Assembly: GCA_018985235.1 (NCBI GenBank)
Contig: JADGIG010000126.1
Coordinates: 1-17,034, forward strand
Reading direction: 5' to 3'
From: Sanchytrium tribonematis
Taxonomy: Eukaryota; Sanchytriomycota; Sanchytriomycetes; Sanchytriales; Sanchytriaceae
Length of the DNA stretch: 17,034 bases
Positions 13,890 to 17,034 of this stretch are shown here, one piece after another. A model generated the notes under the pieces. That model saw nothing but the letters and a program-made list of their open reading frames with translations, was not told the origin of the DNA and made no database searches. Both the position numbers and the translations under genes were made by a program. Numbering within the stretch: position 1 is the stretch's first letter; each line of letters opens with the position of its first letter.

Positions 13890-14220
13890 CTATACCACTT
13901 ACAATCTCTACAATATCGTCATTTCTGTTTAGAACTGCATTTTCAGAATATTCATTTCGAGATTCTTCAAGAAATGCATTTAATGGAATGGGTGTTTCTG
14001 ATCTTCTCATTCGATGTCGTAGCAAATTAATATTACGCTGCTTATCCATATCTGCTTTGTGGTTAAAATATACACACAGTGCACCAAATGAGACACATCC
14101 ACTCGCAATCATAATGGTCAATAATGGATTTCTGTAGATTTGTGACCAAATTAATGTGAATATCGTCATGGAAATCAGTAGAATTACTAATCTGACTTGT
14201 TTGGCACTAGGCAATTTCAT
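13885..14220 (-). CDS. Two-TM small membrane protein related to the RING protein's TM region
   Basis: 111 aa. Basic N-terminus, two hydrophobic segments (about 10-27 and 32-52) separated by WSQIYRNPL, then a charged tail with RHRMRR and an acidic end. The segment W25-S26-x4-N31-P32-L33 and the following helix line up with W86-S87-x4-N92-P93-L94 and TM4 of the RING-H2 protein at 12318 (WSCYVYNPL), same spacing, so it looks like a truncated paralogue without a RING finger. It might compete with or partner that protein; this is inference. Promoter: two GATTGG boxes (on the minus strand) within 14270-14292. Confidence 0.65.
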   Translation of the reverse strand: MKLPSAKQVRLVILLISMTIFTLIWSQIYRNPLLTIMIASGCVSFGALCVYFNHKADMDKQRNINLLRHRMRRSETPIPLNAFLEESRNEYSENAVLNRNDDIVEIVSGIE

Positions 14221-14269
14221 CCTATCTCAATTGCAACCAAGATTAAAATGGAACATAAAATCAAGTTGA

Positions 14270-14292
14270 GCCAATCAAAGTGACCCAATCAA
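14270..14292 (-). promoter_or_regulatory. Two CCAAT-type boxes before the 13885 gene
   Basis: CCAATCA occurs twice on the plus strand (GATTGG on the coding strand), about 50-70 bp before the ATG at 14220, inside an 87-bp spacer after the CBM48 gene. Confidence 0.45.
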
Positions 14293-14303
14293 ATTTGTAT
14301 TAA

Positions 14304-14309
14304 TTTACT
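14304..14309 (-). terminator. AGTAAA overlapping the stop of the CBM48 gene
   Basis: Minus strand reads TATACCTAGTAAATTAATAC: the TAG stop (14308-14310) overlaps AGTAAA. Same variant as at 13884-13889. Confidence 0.45.
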
Positions 14310-14697
14310 AGGTATATAGCTTATAAATCACAGCAGATGCAAATAATACAAATGCAGGTACCCAAATCTTTAATGGATTCATGACTGGTGCTTCTAATTT
14401 AGGCTCTGTTTTATATAATTCTTTTGTAGGGCTTTTCGCATCTCTCAAATCCATCATTGAATCCACTTTTTGAAATTTAATATAATTGTTGTAAACACCA
14501 TTCTCTAATTTCATCGGATATGACTCACTGCATTTCCATTCTCCATCTACAACAAATTTAAATTCAAAATCTTCCCCATCAATTTCGATCTCAAATATCA
14601 TTTCATTTTGATTCATTTTTAGTCCTTCTTTCCAATTATTAAATGATCCAAATATCTCTACTTGATCAGCCTTGGATTCATATGTAATACGGACCAT
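14308..14697 (-). CDS. Tail-anchored CBM48 / AMPK-beta-type glycogen-binding protein
   Basis: 129 aa from the ATG at 14695-14697. The frame is open to 14748, but without an ATG, and a GATTGG box sits in that part, so the inner start fits. Residues 3-76 form one CBM48/AMPK1_CBM module: VEIFGSFNNW (13-22, with W22), EFKFVVDGEWK (45-55, with W54) and NNYI; both Trp are the usual sugar-stacking residues of AMPK-beta glycogen-binding domains. A linker follows, then one C-terminal TM (about 111-126) with a short KLYT tail, a tail-anchor arrangement that would hold the module in the cytosol on a membrane. No catalytic part is present. It may tether glycogen or a glucan enzyme to a membrane; that is inference. 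Confidence 0.8.
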   Translation of the reverse strand: MVRITYESKADQVEIFGSFNNWKEGLKMNQNEMIFEIEIDGEDFEFKFVVDGEWKCSESYPMKLENGVYNNYIKFQKVDSMMDLRDAKSPTKELYKTEPKLEAPVMNPLKIWVPAFVLFASAVIYKLYT

Positions 14698-14774
14698 ATC
14701 AAATCTCAAAACAATTGAAAATGGCACTTTGAAAAGTGTTTCCGCCAATCATATCTTGAAACAAATCACCTATA

Positions 14775-14780
14775 TTTATT
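14775..14780 (-). terminator. AATAAA overlapping the stop of the 14779 gene
   Basis: Minus strand GATTAATAAATATAG: the TAA stop at 14779-14781 overlaps AATAAA by two bases. Confidence 0.5.
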
Positions 14781-16023
14781 AATCTTCAAATTTTGGAGTT
14801 TCAGCTTGCTTCTTAGCGGTTGTCTTCAAGTTCCTACCATTTCCTGTCACTTGAATATGTTCTATTTCTTCTGTTTGTGCGTTATATCTTTCTATATTTC
14901 GACAAATGATTGTTTCTGTCCATTGATAATATCCGCCACCATAGCCAGGTCCATAGCCAGGATATGGGTAACCAGGATAGTATCCCGGATAGCCAGGGTA
15001 ATAGCCAGGGTAGCCAGGTGCATAATATCCAGTATGCGTTACCTCATATTTCAATAATCGACTTAAAGCTAGTTCCGTCTGCTGATCAGAACCCACTTTT
15101 AGCAATTTGATCTTATTTTCTTGAGAAGGCTCAACATTCAACTGTAAGTCATATCCCTCAGGATTATCGTGTTTTACGACTTGAGCATAAAGATTGAATG
15201 ATCTCCCGATTTCAACTGGATCTCCGTTGTTGATACTGAATGCCTGCCAATTGGTGTTGTAACGGCTTCCTTGACATTCAATTGTTAATGGAATATCAGG
15301 TAGCTGGTCACCAGGTCTATAGCGAGTGCAATAAAATTGGCGATTAGGATATTCAATCATGGCGAAATCAAATTGCCATTTGCCCCAAACATATTCGCCA
15401 TACGCGACTTCTTTTGTTTCTTCTTCACCCACTTGGATCCCCACTTGGATTCCCAATCTAAGTCCATTTTGAACATATTTTAGAGTTCTTTTGCCTTCAT
15501 TGAAATCAATCACTTTGTCTTCGTTTAATTGCAATGAAATGGGAGCCTTGATAGATCTGATACCATTTTTGACTCTATCAATACATGTGAATTGTCTTTC
15601 AGGAACATCATAAGTTTTTTTAATGCGATCACCACTGCCACATAATATTTGAAAAGTTTCTCTGTTTGTAGAATCTGTTGTAAAAACAAAGTCTTCTTTC
15701 AATGAAAATTGAATGCCATTGTTTCCGACATCAGTCTGAGTCAACTTGTATGAAAAAGTACCCAAATTCGTCCATCCTCTTGACGTATACACTTTTAAAA
15801 CTGGTGTTTTTTTAACAGATTTAATAGCAAATCTGATTTTCAATTCCCATTTTTGTCTTTTCAATTTGAATACGCTATCTTTGCCATCTATAAATGGTTG
15901 AATAATAGTATATTCATTCTCATTATTAAGTGATTTGACATTACACGTCGTTTCAAAGCTTCCAACTGGATATGCGCCACAAATGCCTCCTGAACAAACA
16001 GCCAATACAAGTGAATAAAACAT
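14779..16023 (-). CDS. Secreted Cys-containing protein with PGY repeat insert
   Basis: 414 aa. Signal peptide at the N-terminus (MFYSLVLAVCSGGICGAYP). The mature part is beta-rich with Cys at 27, 128, 147, 232, 250 and 374. Strong blocks shared with the next gene: FIDGKDSVFKL, CGSG, FTCIDRVKNGIRSIKAPI, TLKYVQNGLRLG, YGEYVWGKWQFD, YCTRYRPGDQLPDIPL, IEC and ICRNI. Residues 332-366 are a run of PGY units (GYYAPGYPG, YYPGYPGYYPGY and so on), absent from the neighbour. A 12-bp tandem duplication gives GIQVGIQVG (191-199). The C-terminal 40 residues are charged and unlike the neighbour. No known domain recognised; a surface or wall protein is a guess from the repeat and secretion. Confidence 0.8.
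   Translation of the reverse strand: MFYSLVLAVCSGGICGAYPVGSFETTCNVKSLNNENEYTIIQPFIDGKDSVFKLKRQKWELKIRFAIKSVKKTPVLKVYTSRGWTNLGTFSYKLTQTDVGNNGIQFSLKEDFVFTTDSTNRETFQILCGSGDRIKKTYDVPERQFTCIDRVKNGIRSIKAPISLQLNEDKVIDFNEGKRTLKYVQNGLRLGIQVGIQVGEEETKEVAYGEYVWGKWQFDFAMIEYPNRQFYCTRYRPGDQLPDIPLTIECQGSRYNTNWQAFSINNGDPVEIGRSFNLYAQVVKHDNPEGYDLQLNVEPSQENKIKLLKVGSDQQTELALSRLLKYEVTHTGYYAPGYPGYYPGYPGYYPGYPYPGYGPGYGGGYYQWTETIICRNIERYNAQTEEIEHIQVTGNGRNLKTTAKKQAETPKFED
14929..15032 (-). repeat. PGY-coding tandem repeat
   Basis: Degenerate repeats of the triplet group CCAGG-TA(T/C) on the plus strand, such as ATAGCCAGG, encode Gly/Pro/Tyr units at residues 332-366 of the secreted protein. Unit length varies (9-15 bp), so copy number could change by slippage. 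Confidence 0.75.
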
Positions 16024-16161
16024 GATGTATTTAGATAGTTTGGTTTATAAATGATAAAATGATGCCATGGATGATGAATTTCAAGTCACGATGCGTTGAA
16101 AATGATGGTTTCATGTCGCAATATGGCAAAATGATGATGTCATGTTAACTTGATCATTTAT
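16024..16161 (-). promoter_or_regulatory. Spacer with three AAAATGATG repeats
   Basis: AAAATGATG occurs at 16056-16064, 16099-16107 and 16128-16136, and CCATGG at 16065-16070 lies about 42 bp before the ATG of the 14779 gene. A CCATGGC with ATGACG-type neighbours also lies 70 bp before the FAD gene (around 12273-12290). No CCAAT box is seen here. Confidence 0.35.
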
Positions 16162-16162
16162 T
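16157..16162 (-). terminator. AATAAA touching the stop of the 16162 gene
   Basis: Minus strand CTAAATAAATGATC: AATAAA shares one base with the TAA stop at 16162-16164. Confidence 0.45.
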
Positions 16163-17034
16163 TAGATATTTTTACAAATCAATTGATACATGGGATGGGT
16201 TTTTGGTGTATATCTCAGTGTTTCATATAAAACCAATTTGTTATCCACAACTTCAAGTGGATATTGGTTCTCATAATATGGTTCATCTAATAGTTGCAAT
16301 GCGTACATCCCATTCATTTTGGTCACTCTTGCATATATTTCAATAAATCCCTCTAAATTCACCACATTTCCATGATGAATTTTGAATTTCCTGTAAATTG
16401 GATGTAAATTATTGTGACATTCAATATTTAATGGCAAATCTGGCAATTCATCACCAGATGTGTATTTCTCACATGTCAATTGACCATCGCCATAATCAAG
16501 TGTGGCAATTTCAAATTGCCAATGATTCCATATCAATTTGCCATATTGGATCGTCTTGACGCCATTTGCGCCCAATTCTAATCCCAATTCATTCCCATTT
16601 CTCACATATTTAATGGTTTTAATCCCACTTTTGAATTCAATTGATGCTTCATTTTCAAGCGTGATAGGTGCTTTAATTTCACGCAATCCATTATTTAGTT
16701 TATCAAAACATGTCAACATTTGTGATTCTGGAATTGGATATTCTTTAGATAACTCACTACCACATTTAATCGTATATTTCCCACTTAAATAATTCCCATC
16801 CATGGCAATTGTATCAAAATCCAACGAATCCCTAATAAATCGAATGTCTTTACCATTTCCCTCTTTTTTCAATTCAAATACTCCATTCCCCAATTGCTGA
16901 CTTCCAATCCATGCAGATATCTTTAAAAATGGCAATTTCTTGCAATATTTTAATCCAAATTTGATATTTAATGGATACTCATCTAAATAAGAATCTATTT
17001 TAATTAAATCATCTTTTCCATTTATATTTGGGTG
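16162..17034 (-). CDS. Secreted-type paralogue of the 14779 gene, 5' end cut off
   Basis: The frame is open from the window edge to the TAA at 16162 (290 residues visible), so the apparent internal start at 16935 is only a Leu codon. The edge reads HPNINGKDDLIKID, matching FIDGKDSVFKL of its neighbour at about residue 45, so about 45 residues with the signal peptide lie outside. Shared blocks: CGSE, LTCFDKLNNGLREIKAPI, IKYVRNGNELGLELG, YGKLIWNHWQFE, LTCEKYTSGDELPDLPL, IECHN and ICKNI, with Cys in step. The PGY insert and charged tail are missing: RYTPKTHPMYQLICKNI ends the protein. The pair is head-to-tail with 138 bp between, a tandem duplication with strong divergence. Confidence 0.8.
   Translation of the reverse strand, partial: HPNINGKDDLIKIDSYLDEYPLNIKFGLKYCKKLPFLKISAWIGSQQLGNGVFELKKEGNGKDIRFIRDSLDFDTIAMDGNYLSGKYTIKCGSELSKEYPIPESQMLTCFDKLNNGLREIKAPITLENEASIEFKSGIKTIKYVRNGNELGLELGANGVKTIQYGKLIWNHWQFEIATLDYGDGQLTCEKYTSGDELPDLPLNIECHNNLHPIYRKFKIHHGNVVNLEGFIEIYARVTKMNGMYALQLLDEPYYENQYPLEVVDNKLVLYETLRYTPKTHPMYQLICKNI

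Noticed and set aside
14698-14748. 17-residue extension of the CBM48 gene
   Set aside because: It begins at TTG within a GATTGG box; the ATG at 14697 starts right before the domain.
1-17034. Viral origin of the window
   Set aside because: Gene density and lack of introns would allow a large DNA virus, but no capsid, polymerase or packaging gene is seen, and promoters and gene types look cellular.

Overview
The window looks like a piece of a compact, AT-rich nuclear genome from a single-celled or very reduced eukaryote. The genes are eukaryotic in type: a RING-H2 membrane protein, a protein kinase, a nucleotide-sugar transporter relic, LURP-one-related (LOR) proteins, a CBM48/AMPK-type carbohydrate-binding protein and several secreted proteins. 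None needs an intron to be read, spacers are often only 2-150 bp, and the standard code fits (TAA, TAG and TGA all end genes). Promoters carry CCAAT-type boxes (GATTGG/CCAATC), sometimes with a TATA box about 25-35 bp before the ATG. Poly(A)-type hexamers (AATAAA, twice AGTAAA) overlap or touch many stop codons. I cannot name the species. Compact parasitic or fungus-related lineages and other protists all fit; I see no viral hallmark gene.

Layout. 1-449 (+): decayed 3' part of an SLC35B-like transporter. 481-1323 (-): secreted helical protein. 1567-2523 (-): divergent protein kinase with a possible signal peptide. 2688-6239 (+): tandem array of six LOR (Tubby C-terminal-like) genes, the fourth frameshifted; five have the same upstream box. 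6273-11103 (-): four genes that share a roughly 160-bp promoter and a near-identical short signal peptide but have divergent mature proteins, plus one broken copy (7041-7615) lacking promoter and signal peptide. 11310-12203 (-): small FAD-binding oxidoreductase. 12318-12989 (-): four-TM RING-H2 protein. 13213-13488 and 13625-13882 (+): two small charged proteins. 13885-14220 (-): two-TM protein resembling the membrane part of the RING protein. 14308-14697 (-): tail-anchored CBM48 protein. 14779-16023 and 16162-17034 (-): paired secreted paralogues, the second cut by the window edge.

Working together: the area is rich in secreted, tandemly duplicated, fast-diverging genes, as in host-interaction or surface-gene regions of protists. 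That role is inference. The clearest unexplained systems are (a) the promoter plus signal-peptide cassette joined to different mature proteins, (b) the LOR array with its own shared promoter box, and (c) the stop-codon-overlapping polyadenylation signals.
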